Of a stretch of DNA of 32,907 nucleotides, positions 22,061 through 28,360 are shown piece after piece. Position 1 is the stretch's first letter; each line of letters starts with the position of its first letter. Location of the stretch: positions 1-32,907 of the forward strand of contig JAISBF010000081.1 of NCBI GenBank assembly GCA_031266335.1, read 5' to 3'. Made by a program: the position numbers and the translations under genes. The stretch comes from Verrucomicrobiales bacterium (GTDB taxonomy: Bacteria; Verrucomicrobiota; Verrucomicrobiia; Methylacidiphilales; JAAUTS01). The notes below the pieces were generated by a model. It saw only the letters and a list, made by a program, of their open reading frames with translations, was not told where the DNA came from and made no database searches.

Positions 22061-22282
22061 TCATATGCTCCTCCCCTTGGCCGTCAGCCCGTAATGCACA
22101 TCGCCCGTCAACGGGTCCTCACTGGCGATAACCAGTCCGTTTTGCTCCAATGTTTTCAGTGCCGCGCGCGCGTCGCCCTCGCCGCACACGCCGTAACGGA
22201 TGCGCGCCTCGCTCACCAGCACCGACAGCGTCAGCGGATGCGGATCGCTCAATTTCAAGGTCGCTAAAATTTGCCGGGTCAT
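22061..22282 (-). CDS. Small winged-helix protein, Mu gp26-like position
   Basis: 73 aa: MTRQILATLKLSDPHPLTLS, then a recognition-like helix (DARAALKTLEQNGLVIASED) and a beta wing (DVHYGLTAKGRSI). The layout matches the small winged-helix proteins found at the gp26 position in Mu-like phages, between the gp25 membrane protein and gp27. The ATG overlaps the stop of the upstream gene (ATGA). Probably a DNA-binding accessory to packaging or late regulation. Confidence 0.65.
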   Translation of the reverse strand: MTRQILATLKLSDPHPLTLSVLVSEARIRYGVCGEGDARAALKTLEQNGLVIASEDPLTGDVHYGLTAKGRSI

Positions 22283-22731
22283 CTTTGGTTCTCCCGAATG
22301 AGTTTGAGTTGCCCGGACAGGTCGCCGACTTTTTCCACCACCGCGTCCACGCGGGCGTGGACTTTGCCGACCGACTCGCGTAGCGAGCGGCCCACCTCGT
22401 CAAGTTTGCCCAGCACCGCCTCGCGCCGCTCGTTCTCACGCTCGACGGCCGCGCCATTGGCGCGGCGTTGCTCGGTGATGAACCGGTCAATTTCCTCGCG
22501 CAATTGCCTGAGTTCTTCCTTGGTCGCATACTGCGGCGCCGGCTGCACCGTCAGCGGTTGCGGCGTAATCTCGCGCCGCTCGCCCTCGCCCTTGAGACTT
22601 TTCTCAAACCCGCGAAACTTCAAATAGACGCCAAGCACCAGCGACGCGATTAGCAACCAGCCGCCAATCTCCGCGTAACTCGGCTCGCCCACCGCCGCCA
22701 ACATCCCGGCAAAAATAATATTCGTGTGCAT
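22279..22731 (-). CDS. Membrane-anchored coiled-coil protein (Mu gp25-like, DUF2730)
   Basis: 150 aa from ATG 22731 (MHTNIIFAGMLAAVGEPSYA). An in-frame ATG further upstream lies in repeat B. Two hydrophobic segments are visible, about residues 3-13 and 24-37 (GWLLIASLVLGVYL), followed by a basic stretch and a long coiled coil (ATKEELRQLREEIDRFITEQ to the end). This is the DUF2730 layout of Mu gp25. Located beside the endolysin it could also serve as an i-spanin. The distinction cannot be made from sequence. Confidence 0.6.
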   Translation of the reverse strand: MHTNIIFAGMLAAVGEPSYAEIGGWLLIASLVLGVYLKFRGFEKSLKGEGERREITPQPLTVQPAPQYATKEELRQLREEIDRFITEQRRANGAAVERENERREAVLGKLDEVGRSLRESVGKVHARVDAVVEKVGDLSGQLKLIRENQR

Positions 22732-22737
22732 AATCGC

Positions 22738-22815
22738 TTCGCTCAAAATCAAAGTGCAAAATTCAAAAATCAAAATCCGTGTTCATCGGTGTTAATCTGT
22801 GGTTAAAAGGTTTTT
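22738..22815. repeat. Half module B plus E-like repeat
   Basis: TCAAAATCAAAGTGCAAAAT (B arm) is followed by CCGTGTTCATCGGTGTTAAT and CTGTGGTT, a divergent form of inverted E. It overlaps the last codons of the endolysin gene, which end within it. Confidence 0.75.
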
Positions 22816-23289
22816 TTTCAGGTCGGCAACGCGGTTTAACCAGCCCGGCAAAAACCTGTCTTGCGTCGAGTTCGTCCACGCGATTTCCTTGTACCGCCGC
22901 TCGCGCTCCATGATGAGCCGCGCCGCCGTCGCCCGCGGCTCGACGCGCTGCAACGCCGCCCGCGTGACGGGGCCGATGACACCGTCAGCGTCCACGTCAA
23001 TCGCGCGTTGCAAACACCGACACGCGCCAAGACACCCCATGTTGACCTCGGCGTCGAACATCACCCAATTCAGCGGCACCGGCAGTGTCGCGCCGATGCT
23101 GCTGCCGTATTCCTGCGCGTAAATGCGCCGCGCCCGGTCGCGCGTCAGCGCGGCGATGACCACGTCGGGATGCGAGCGCTGGTCAATGCCGTACTTGGTC
23201 ACGCCGCCCTTATCACCGGGGACGTTCTCCAACCGCTCGCCCTCCCATTTCATCAGCCACTCGAAAAAGCTGTCAAAGTCCGTGATCAT
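22792..23289 (-). CDS. Endolysin: N-acetylmuramidase, glycoside hydrolase 108 family
   Basis: 165 aa starting MITDFDSFFEWLMKWEGERL. Residues 14-36 hold the GH108 signature E-G-x(6)-P-x-D-x-G-G-x-T-K-Y-G-I, with E17 the predicted catalytic acid. Residues 75-150 contain the usual C-terminal peptidoglycan-binding helical domain (ADGVIGPVTRAALQRVEPRA). No signal peptide is present, so export depends on a holin, which is encoded three genes upstream. Cleaves glycan strands of the host wall at the end of the lytic cycle. Confidence 0.85.
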   Translation of the reverse strand: MITDFDSFFEWLMKWEGERLENVPGDKGGVTKYGIDQRSHPDVVIAALTRDRARRIYAQEYGSSIGATLPVPLNWVMFDAEVNMGCLGACRCLQRAIDVDADGVIGPVTRAALQRVEPRATAARLIMERERRYKEIAWTNSTQDRFLPGWLNRVADLKKNLLTTD

Positions 23290-23430
23290 TTTTCAAATTT
23301 CAAAATTCAAAAGCAAAATGCAAAATTGCAGTGTAAAATGCAAAATGCGCCGCGGCCGGATGGCGGGAGCTAATTTTTAATTTGGCATTGCAATTTTTCA
23401 TTTTGCTTTTTGCTCTGTTAATTTTTGTGT
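23290..23430. repeat. Module B hairpin
   Basis: Left arm TTCAAATTTCAAAATTCAAA with B, apex GGCCGGATGGCGGGAGC, inverted right arm to about 23430. Same architecture as at 3893 and 14389. Confidence 0.9.
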
Positions 23431-23441
23431 TCATTCATGGT

Positions 23442-23795
23442 TCAGTTTTTGGCGGTGAGATTGACAATCTGCCCGACGCTGGCGGCAAGGTCGGCAGCGC
23501 GACCCCGGCAGTAGAGGCCGAGCAGGACGTAGCCGCTGACGGTGACTGCGGCTCCCTGAAGCTCACTCCGCTGGCTGGCGGTAAGGTCGGCCGTGACCCC
23601 GTGGCGCAACCCGTCCAGCATAAGGTCGCACTGCTTAACATCACGGTTAAGCACAGCGTCCGCAAAGCGTTTGCAATCCCGCCGCGCCGCGCCCTGCTCG
23701 GCGAGCACGAGCCGGTGTTGATCCGGCTTGAGCAACTCCAACGCGATTTGCCCAGCCACCGTGACCGCACCCGCAACTTGTCCAACGTCTCCCAT
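23442..23795 (-). CDS. Hypothetical protein of the lysis cluster (117 aa)
   Basis: MGDVGQVAGAVTVAGQIALE at the start, a central helical part with Cys residues (GAARRDCKRFADAVLNRDVK) and a hydrophobic C-terminal segment VTVSGYVLLGLYCRGRAADL. Two other overlapping frames exist, but this one has the more protein-like composition. It lies between endolysin and lipoprotein genes. A spanin or holin-related role is possible. Contains CGTCAGCG-type octamers read as TVSG. Confidence 0.5.
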   Translation of the reverse strand: MGDVGQVAGAVTVAGQIALELLKPDQHRLVLAEQGAARRDCKRFADAVLNRDVKQCDLMLDGLRHGVTADLTASQRSELQGAAVTVSGYVLLGLYCRGRAADLAASVGQIVNLTAKN

Positions 23796-23832
23796 AATTC
23801 GTGTCCATTCGTGTTCATTCGTGGTTTCATTT
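23790..23832. repeat. Module E, inverted copy, in the short gap between two genes
   Basis: TTCGTGTCCATTCGTGTTCA and TTCGTGGTTTCA. The upstream lipoprotein gene takes its stop codon from it. Confidence 0.85.
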
Positions 23833-24291
23833 CACTGTGGCGTAAACCTCCGCCCCCGCCGCCGCGCCCTCCGCGATGGCGTTGAGCACCTTTACTGCCA
23901 GCGCCGGTTCGTCGCGTAGTTGTTCGTAGTAACCGGCGTACAATCCCGCGATAGAGTTCACAATCAGCGCGTAGTCCGTTTTAACGCCCGCGTCCAACTC
24001 ATAATCAAACGCCAGCAAATACCGCGCAACCTCGTCAGCGGTCGGGATAGAACCATCCGTCAGCGTCCACGCCGCGCGACTCACCGACCACGACAAGTTG
24101 GCGATTTTCTCGCGGTGTTCCTCATCCACCCCGAACCGCAACCCGGCCCCCATCGCCAGCGTCGCCGCCGTGCGGATGTACGGCAGCGACCGCTCAATGT
24201 TGGCGTTTGTTTCACCGCCAGCAGGACCGTCAGCGGCAGGACCGGTCGAGCCACAACCAACCATTAAAAAAATCACCGTCACCGTCATCAT
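23827..24291 (-). CDS. Lipoprotein of the lysis cluster
   Basis: 154 aa if started at ATG 24291 (MMTVTVIFLMVGCGSTG). LMVGC is a good lipobox with the lipidated Cys at residue 13. The signal peptide is unusually short and lacks a basic n-region. In-frame translation of the upstream module A would supply one (NKIPSRLGVFAAAL), so the original start may have been disrupted by the repeat. The mature part is helical (YIRTAATLAMGAGLRFGVDE, TDYALIVNSIAGLYAGYYEQ). GPAADGPAGG just after the Cys includes one CCGTCAGCGG motif. Possibly an outer-membrane spanin, but not typical in length. Confidence 0.55.
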   Translation of the reverse strand: MMTVTVIFLMVGCGSTGPAADGPAGGETNANIERSLPYIRTAATLAMGAGLRFGVDEEHREKIANLSWSVSRAAWTLTDGSIPTADEVARYLLAFDYELDAGVKTDYALIVNSIAGLYAGYYEQLRDEPALAVKVLNAIAEGAAAGAEVYATVK

Positions 24292-24299
24292 CAGCGCCG

Positions 24300-24462
24300 C
24301 GGCGAAGACACCAAGACGCGAAGGAATTTTATTAACCGCAGAGGCGCGGAGACGCGGAGATTTTTTTTGCTTGAACCTCCGCGCCTCCGCGTCTCCGCGG
24401 TTAAGCTTGCTTCGCGCCTTGGCGTCTTCGTGGCCGGAGTTAATTGGCAGTTGGAATTTCAT
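24300..24462. repeat. Nested inverted repeat A-D/D'-A'-C'
   Basis: GCGAAGACACCAAGACGCGA (A), CCGCAGAGGCGCGGAGACGC (D, from 24337), CCGCGCCTCCGCGTCTCCGC (D'), TTCGCGCCTTGGCGTCTTCG (A'), then GGAGTTAATTGGCAGTTGG (C'). The left C is missing, where the lipoprotein gene begins. Confidence 0.95.
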
Positions 24463-24659
24463 GCTGATTTTTCCTTGTTCACGTTGCGTTGATAAATCGT
24501 CCACGCCGTCCACGCGGCGCTGACCAGCACGACCGCCGCGCTGACGATGGTTTCCAGTTCGTTGTCAGTGATGCTGCCCTTGGCGACGAACCCGCCGCCG
24601 ACCGTCAGCGCGACGGCGCGGAGGACGCTGCTCAAGGTGCCTTGGATTTCTTTGCTCAT
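24459..24659 (-). CDS. Holin-like protein (Pam3 gp28-like)
   Basis: 66 aa from ATG 24659 (MSKEIQGTLSSVLRAVALTV). Residues 10-28 form a first hydrophobic helix ending in GGGFVAKGSI. Residues 40-58 (IVSAAVVLVSAAWTAWTIYQ) form the second, followed by a charged tail NVNKEKSA. This matches the small two-helix holin type typified by Pam3 gp28, with its VAKG turn. First gene of the late transcription unit, behind a terminator and next to a perfect hairpin. It would form the membrane lesion that lets the GH108 enzyme out. Confidence 0.75.
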   Translation of the reverse strand: MSKEIQGTLSSVLRAVALTVGGGFVAKGSITDNELETIVSAAVVLVSAAWTAWTIYQRNVNKEKSA

Positions 24660-24709
24660 GGTGAGCAGTATGCTCACCAAACGCCAAAATCGTTACGCGC
24701 TTATGCGCG
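24660..24709 (-). promoter_or_regulatory. Two dyads upstream of the lysis/late operon
   Basis: GGTGAGCA-GTA-TGCTCACC (24660-24678) is a perfect 8-bp inverted repeat ending directly at the holin ATG. CGCGC-TTAT-GCGCG (24696-24709) is a second dyad. They lie between an intrinsic terminator and the first late gene, where a late activator site and a translational hairpin would be expected. The only Shine-Dalgarno-like bases (GGTGAG) are inside the first stem. Confidence 0.5.
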
Positions 24710-24726
24710 GCGTGGAGGTTATGAGG

Positions 24727-24757
24727 GGAAAACAGAAATCCCCGCCGCTGGGCGGGG
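24727..24757 (-). terminator. Intrinsic terminator at the end of the regulator/moron operon
   Basis: On the minus strand CCCCGCC-CAGC-GGCGGGG is followed by ATTTCTGTTTTC. A 7-bp GC stem with a tetraloop and T-rich tail, 25 bases after the stop of the 204-aa gene. It separates that operon from the late genes. Confidence 0.8.
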
Positions 24758-24782
24758 CTGGAAGACGGGAGTTCGCAAAAGC

Positions 24783-25397
24783 TTATTTTGCCTGTTTGCC
24801 AGGGTCGCATTTATCCACTTCGTCAACCGAGATGCCTTGTTCTTTCAGGTAACGGTCGCGAATCAAAATGCCGAGCAACTGGCAGTAACTGAAAAACGAA
24901 TCGCCATTGCGAAAGGCAACGTTCTTCATCGTAGAGATGTCGGCCGCGCCAAAAAATAACTCCGGCTGCACCGCAATTTTTTCCAGGCAATACTGTTGGA
25001 TGTCGTAAGCGTTTTTCTGCGGCAAATCCATATCCATTTGCCGGCGGATTTTTTCCCAGTTGGTCGCCATGATGCCGACCGCGTCAAATTGCCCGGCAAT
25101 CCGCTCACCATCTTCAGTCAAGGCAATCGGACTGTGGGATTTCAACAGGGTTTTGCGCCCGGGGCGCAGCACGTCCAGCGTGCCGTTTAAATAGACGATT
25201 TCCCGCTTGATGTCCTCGGTGTTGCTTTCGACTTTGCCAAGCCGTTTTTCCAGGCTCTCGTGGGCGGCAGTATAGCGGGTGATGAACTTGGTGATCGCCA
25301 CGGTGAGATAAAAGGCCAATCCCAACAGGGTCACCACCGTGGCGAAAGCACCACCGTTGGAAGTCAGAATGTCCTTGATGATTTGCGGCCAGTTCAT
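24783..25397 (-). CDS. Membrane-anchored protein with coiled coil (204 aa)
   Basis: MNWPQIIKDILTSNGGAFAT, then one hydrophobic helix (about 18-36, VVTLLGLAFYLTVAITKFIT), a short coiled coil (HESLEKRLGKVESNTEDIKR) and a helical cytoplasmic or periplasmic domain with KSHSPIALTEDGERIAGQFD. The segment around residues 90-105 (SPIALTEDGERIA) resembles regions of small winged-helix-like proteins. Last gene of the operon led by the ribbon-helix-helix regulator. It is probably expressed in the lysogen. Function unknown, and phage exclusion is one possibility for such a membrane protein. Confidence 0.65.
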   Translation of the reverse strand: MNWPQIIKDILTSNGGAFATVVTLLGLAFYLTVAITKFITRYTAAHESLEKRLGKVESNTEDIKREIVYLNGTLDVLRPGRKTLLKSHSPIALTEDGERIAGQFDAVGIMATNWEKIRRQMDMDLPQKNAYDIQQYCLEKIAVQPELFFGAADISTMKNVAFRNGDSFFSYCQLLGILIRDRYLKEQGISVDEVDKCDPGKQAK

Positions 25398-25509
25398 ACC
25401 GTTAAAACCCTAGCCATCCCCGCGTTATTCGCCAGCCTATTTGTCTGACAAATTAACTTAAAAATTTGACTTCCCGGCGGTGTGCTGAACGGTTGTTGCG
25501 GGGCAAACG

Positions 25510-25590
25510 ATTCACCGCAGAGACGCAGAGGCGCGGAGAGTTTAATTTAAAAAAACCTTCGTGCCTTGGTGTCTTGGTGGTGAAAAAATT
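25510..25590. repeat. Asymmetric composite of D (left) and A' (right)
   Basis: TTCACCGCAGAGACGCAGAG and GCGCGGAGAG on the left, CCTTCGTGCCTTGGTGTCTT and GGTGGTG on the right. The two arms come from different modules and do not pair, unlike most other elements here. Confidence 0.85.
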
Positions 25591-25610
25591 TTCGCGGCGC
25601 CGCGGCGGAA

Positions 25611-26369
25611 TTAATGGTCCGCGTCGAGTCCCCAGAAGGACGCCTGTTCGTGCAACTCGCGCAACAGTTTTTGGGCGTCCTGGTGCCGCGGGCCTTCCTT
25701 GACCCGGCACAGCTCGATAAAGTCGCGCAGCCAGTCCCGGTAGCCGTTCTCGACCGGCGGCAACGCCACCGCTTTTTTGGCAAACGACTCCAGGGCCCAC
25801 CAGGTCGGCAACTGGCTATTGTGGAAGCTGACCTTGCGACTCTCGGCGTGCCAGCGCTTGATTTGCGCCGCCCGGTAGATGCGCCGCATGGTGTCCGCGT
25901 CCAGCACCGCGCCGCCCGGCTTCGGCTCGTTCGCGGTGACCACCACCTCCCAATAACGCTCGCGCTCCGGCGTGCCATAACCGGGCAGATTCATGATCTC
26001 TAAATAATAAGTGCCCGCGCCGCGCATGATGGTCTCGCTGACGGTGCGGCCAATGGTGTTGACCGGCAGCAGCTTTTTTTTGCCGTACTCGTCATGCACG
26101 ATGATGCCGAAGTAACCGGCGTTCCGCCAACTCCAGGCGATGGTCCATTCGTCGGCCGTCACGGTGAAACTTTCCGTGTTGCGGTCAACATCGCCGCTCC
26201 ACATGCCCACCAGCGTCCAGACGCGCTCCACCGGTTGTGCGCCGGTCAGTTCCTTTTTCAAGCGGGCGTTTTCCGCGCGCAGGCGGTTGAGTTCATCCTG
26301 CGTGGTCTGCGCCGGAAGCGCGGCCGCCGTCAGGGTCAGCATAACCACCAGTAAAAATGATTTTTTCAT
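25611..26369 (-). CDS. Exported protein with leucine zipper (252 aa)
   Basis: A clear signal peptide: MKKSFLLVVMLTLTAAALPA, cleavage near AQ-T. It is followed by a short coiled coil (DELNRLRAENARLKKEL) and a beta-rich domain (WTLVGMWSGDVDRNTESFTV, DEWTIAWSWRNAGYFGIIVH, GAGTYYLEIMNLPG, YWEVVVTANEP). The W-x-G...TE-x-F...EW-x-I-x-W pattern is a domain seen in assorted small secreted bacterial proteins. A helical C-terminal part follows. Exported proteins are not needed by a virion, so in a prophage this looks like a lysogenic conversion gene. No enzymatic motif is evident. Confidence 0.7.
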   Translation of the reverse strand: MKKSFLLVVMLTLTAAALPAQTTQDELNRLRAENARLKKELTGAQPVERVWTLVGMWSGDVDRNTESFTVTADEWTIAWSWRNAGYFGIIVHDEYGKKKLLPVNTIGRTVSETIMRGAGTYYLEIMNLPGYGTPERERYWEVVVTANEPKPGGAVLDADTMRRIYRAAQIKRWHAESRKVSFHNSQLPTWWALESFAKKAVALPPVENGYRDWLRDFIELCRVKEGPRHQDAQKLLRELHEQASFWGLDADH

Positions 26370-26390
26370 AGCATTATATTGATTGTTAGG

Positions 26391-26909
26391 TTATTTGCCG
26401 AGTTGTTTTTCAATCCGGCGCAGGGCCGCGAAAAGCTGGGCGGCCAGCCAAAGGCAAAAAGCGGTTAGCAAACCGCCGAATAATAGCCAAATTCCCGACC
26501 AGATGCGTAGCTTGGCCGCGGCGGACACAAGGTCGTTGTTGGCGTCAATGGCAGACCAACCGCCAAGCACCTGATAAAGTCCTAACAAGACGACCACCGC
26601 CGCCACAATTGTGGCCACCACGGTGGCGGCCGCTTCCGCCGTGACTGCTGCCGGCGGCGCCGACTCCAACTTTGCCGGGGCTGGCCGTGTCGTTGATTTG
26701 TTTGGGGTCAGGTTTGGCTTAAGGTGGTCAAGCTTTTGCCCCTGCGCCGCCTTGGTCTTGGCCACGCCAAACGGCAGCCACACGTCCTCGCCCTCCTGGC
26801 AAACCAGCGGCGGCAACAAATACTGGCGACTGCGCACCGCCTGCTCGATTTGTTCCAAGGTAAACGGGCCGTCCACCTGGTTGTTATGGGAGACGTAATA
26901 GTTGCTCAT
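26391..26909 (-). CDS. GYF_2 (DUF4339) domain membrane protein
   Basis: 172 aa. Residues 1-50 are a GYF_2 domain: MSNYYVSHNNQVDGPFTLEQ, with the hallmark xxG-P-F-x-x-x-Q/E and a closing W-L-P. A Pro/Lys-rich linker follows, then two transmembrane helices (about 95-118, VVATIVAAVVVLLGLYQVL, and 138-163) with a short amphipathic tail. GYF_2 domains bind proline-rich peptides and occur in bacterial membrane proteins of the TM2/RDD kind. Located in the regulator operon. Probably a membrane adaptor, role in the phage unknown. Confidence 0.75.
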   Translation of the reverse strand: MSNYYVSHNNQVDGPFTLEQIEQAVRSRQYLLPPLVCQEGEDVWLPFGVAKTKAAQGQKLDHLKPNLTPNKSTTRPAPAKLESAPPAAVTAEAAATVVATIVAAVVVLLGLYQVLGGWSAIDANNDLVSAAAKLRIWSGIWLLFGGLLTAFCLWLAAQLFAALRRIEKQLGK

Positions 26910-26917
26910 GGGGTATA

Positions 26918-27472
26918 TTAGTTGTTAGTTTTTTTATTTACCGCAGGGACGCGGAGGATACGGTTGATGATGGCGATGCGCTGCCGGTGCTTGATCATTT
27001 GCGCGCTCAGCGTGGAGCGTTCCCACGGCAACACGTCTTGCTGCAACGCTTTGACCAGCGGCGCGTAGGTTGCGGTGTCGCGCGAACCGCCAAGAACAGT
27101 GTGAATCATGTTGACGGTAAAACCGTGTTGTTCCGCCCAGTCGCCAAGATCCCGACCGGTGGCGAGACTCCACCTTTTAACCAAGTCCGCGTCCATGCCA
27201 AAGGAACCTAACAGGTTGTGATGCGGTTTTTTGATGCCGGTGTATTTTTCCAGCGTGGCGAGGTGCCAGCCGTCCTTTTCCAGCTTGCGAAAAGCGCGAC
27301 CGACGGCTTGATAGGAACGTCCCTTTTTGTCACTTGCAAATTCCTTGCACAATGCCAGCAAACTTTTTTGACGAAAGCGCAGCCGCTCTTTGATTTTACA
27401 GCACACATCCAACATCCGTTGCGCCTCTTTGAGACGTGCTTGTTCGCGTTGGTCTTGGACGGTAGCTTTCAT
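26918..27472 (-). CDS. DNA-binding protein with BcepMu gp16-like helix-turn-helix
   Basis: 184 aa. The N-terminal half is basic and helical (RLKEAQRMLDVCCKIKERLR). Residues 109-146 (LGDWAEQHGFTVNMIHTVLG through YAPLVKALQQD) match the BcepMu gp16 family of phage-associated helix-turn-helix domains (pattern: WA-x-x-HG-[FY]-x-x-x-x-[IV]-x-x-VL-x-G). It overlaps the upstream ribbon-helix-helix gene by ATGA, so the two are translated together. Likely a regulator of the early region. The last residues (RVPAVNKKTNN) come from a degenerate module D (ACCGCAGGGACGCGGAGGA). Confidence 0.7.
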   Translation of the reverse strand: MKATVQDQREQARLKEAQRMLDVCCKIKERLRFRQKSLLALCKEFASDKKGRSYQAVGRAFRKLEKDGWHLATLEKYTGIKKPHHNLLGSFGMDADLVKRWSLATGRDLGDWAEQHGFTVNMIHTVLGGSRDTATYAPLVKALQQDVLPWERSTLSAQMIKHRQRIAIINRILRVPAVNKKTNN

Positions 27473-27690
27473 TGTTTCACACTAAAATTGCGGTTGTTGT
27501 TGCCAAATTTGACAGTCTTAATGGACCGTTCGTTCACCAAACCAAGTTCTAGCTTGGCGCACCAACGCATATAACTAGATCTATCCATCTCAAGCTCCTG
27601 GGCGCGTTGCTCAATCATCTGCAAAAGCTCTTTGCTAATACTGATAGTAAATGCTGTTTGCCCAGAACTACGTTTTATTTCTCTCGCCAT
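27469..27690 (-). CDS. Ribbon-helix-helix (Arc/MetJ-like) regulator, leftward
   Basis: 73 aa: MAREIKRSSGQTAFTISISK, with the beta strand TAFTISIS at about 12-19 and helices ELLQMIEQRAQELEMDRSSY and MRWCAKLEL. This is a textbook ribbon-helix-helix fold, with a basic N-terminal arm. It is transcribed away from the 53-aa ribbon-helix-helix gene across an 83-bp spacer. The pair therefore replaces the usual Mu c repressor/Ner switch (inference). It is probably the lysogenic or early regulator binding the operators in the spacer. Confidence 0.75.
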   Translation of the reverse strand: MAREIKRSSGQTAFTISISKELLQMIEQRAQELEMDRSSYMRWCAKLELGLVNERSIKTVKFGNNNRNFSVKQ

Positions 27691-27773
27691 ATAATCATTA
27701 TGTCATACGCAATAATACGCCACAATTTTTTTCTTGTTGACATTGAGTGATATTGAATATTATTGTGTCATAG
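27691..27773. promoter_or_regulatory. Divergent control region between two ribbon-helix-helix genes
   Basis: A/T-rich spacer unlike the rest of the window. Rightward: TTGACA at 27737-27742 and TATTGT at 27761-27766 (18-bp spacing), with the ATG only eight bases later and no Shine-Dalgarno. Leftward: on the minus strand TTGTGG and CATAAT with a 17-bp spacer. The word TATTATTG followed by GT occurs once facing each gene, making an inverted repeat (27708-27717 and 27758-27768) that overlaps both promoters. These are good candidate operators. Confidence 0.65.
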
Positions 27774-27935
27774 ATGAAAACAAGAAAGCGCAAACTTAGT
27801 AATGAAACACCAGTTAGCTTTCGCCTGCCTGCTATCCTGCAAAAACTTTTGTTAGAAAAGGCACAAAGCGAAGACCTCACCTTTTCGCAGATAATCCGGC
27901 GTGCCGTACGCCACGAACTGGGATTAACCAAATGA
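27774..27935 (+). CDS. Small ribbon-helix-helix protein, first gene of the early operon
   Basis: 53 aa: MKTRKRKLSNETPVSFRLPA, then helices ILQKLLLEKAQSEDLTFSQI and IRRAVRHELGLTK. A basic arm, a TPVSFRLP strand and two helices fit the CopG/Arc fold. The ATG lies eight bases after a good -10-like hexamer, so its mRNA may be leaderless. The stop overlaps the next ATG (ATGA). By position it corresponds to Ner/Cro-type early control proteins of Mu-like phages, although the fold differs. Confidence 0.75.
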   Translation: MKTRKRKLSNETPVSFRLPAILQKLLLEKAQSEDLTFSQIIRRAVRHELGLTK

Positions 27936-28360
27936 AAACCAACCAGCTATATCGTCCGGTTTTTTCGCTTGCGTGCGCATGGTACCAACTCGAACAGCGC
28001 ACCCGGAAATTGTCCGCGCGAATTCGTGTTGCCGCTGACGTTGACCGTGAACGCCGGGACCTTTTTTTACCAGCAGCGGGTGCTTTGGCGGCCGCCGCCG
28101 AATCGCTGCACGGGACGTGGAGCGGTATCGGCAACTGCGGCATGGATATTTTCTATGACGGTCAAACACCGCCCGCGAAAAAGACACGGAAAAAGCGGAC
28201 GCGGTTCCCGAACATTTGCGCCTTTATCCAACGCGCCAAAGTCACACGGCAACACGCCTATCTGGTGCTGAGCGGCCAGCGCCAGAGCCGCCGCCTCATG
28301 ACCGCCTGGAAAAAATTTCAAGCGGAGACTAACCAATTGCACCTGGAGGCGGGCCAATGA
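27932..28360 (+). CDS. Early operon protein with C-terminal helix-turn-helix-like region (142 aa)
   Basis: MKTNQLYRPVFSLACAWYQL at the start, a central Ala-rich helix, a basic KKTRKKRTRF linker and RFPNICAFIQRAKVTRQHAY followed by LVLSGQRQSRRLMTAWKKFQ. The last 45 residues read as a helix-turn-helix related in layout to gp16-type domains (R-x-x-AYLVLSGxR-x-S). ATGA overlaps on both sides tie it to its neighbours. Possibly a second early DNA-binding protein. No family is certain. Confidence 0.6.
   Translation: MKTNQLYRPVFSLACAWYQLEQRTRKLSARIRVAADVDRERRDLFLPAAGALAAAAESLHGTWSGIGNCGMDIFYDGQTPPAKKTRKKRTRFPNICAFIQRAKVTRQHAYLVLSGQRQSRRLMTAWKKFQAETNQLHLEAGQ

Noticed and set aside
23435-23830. 131-aa minus-strand frame and 167-aa plus-strand frame over the same segment
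   Set aside because: Both are Ser/Pro/Arg-rich shadows with repeat-derived starts. The 117-aa frame has a more natural composition. Certainty is moderate.
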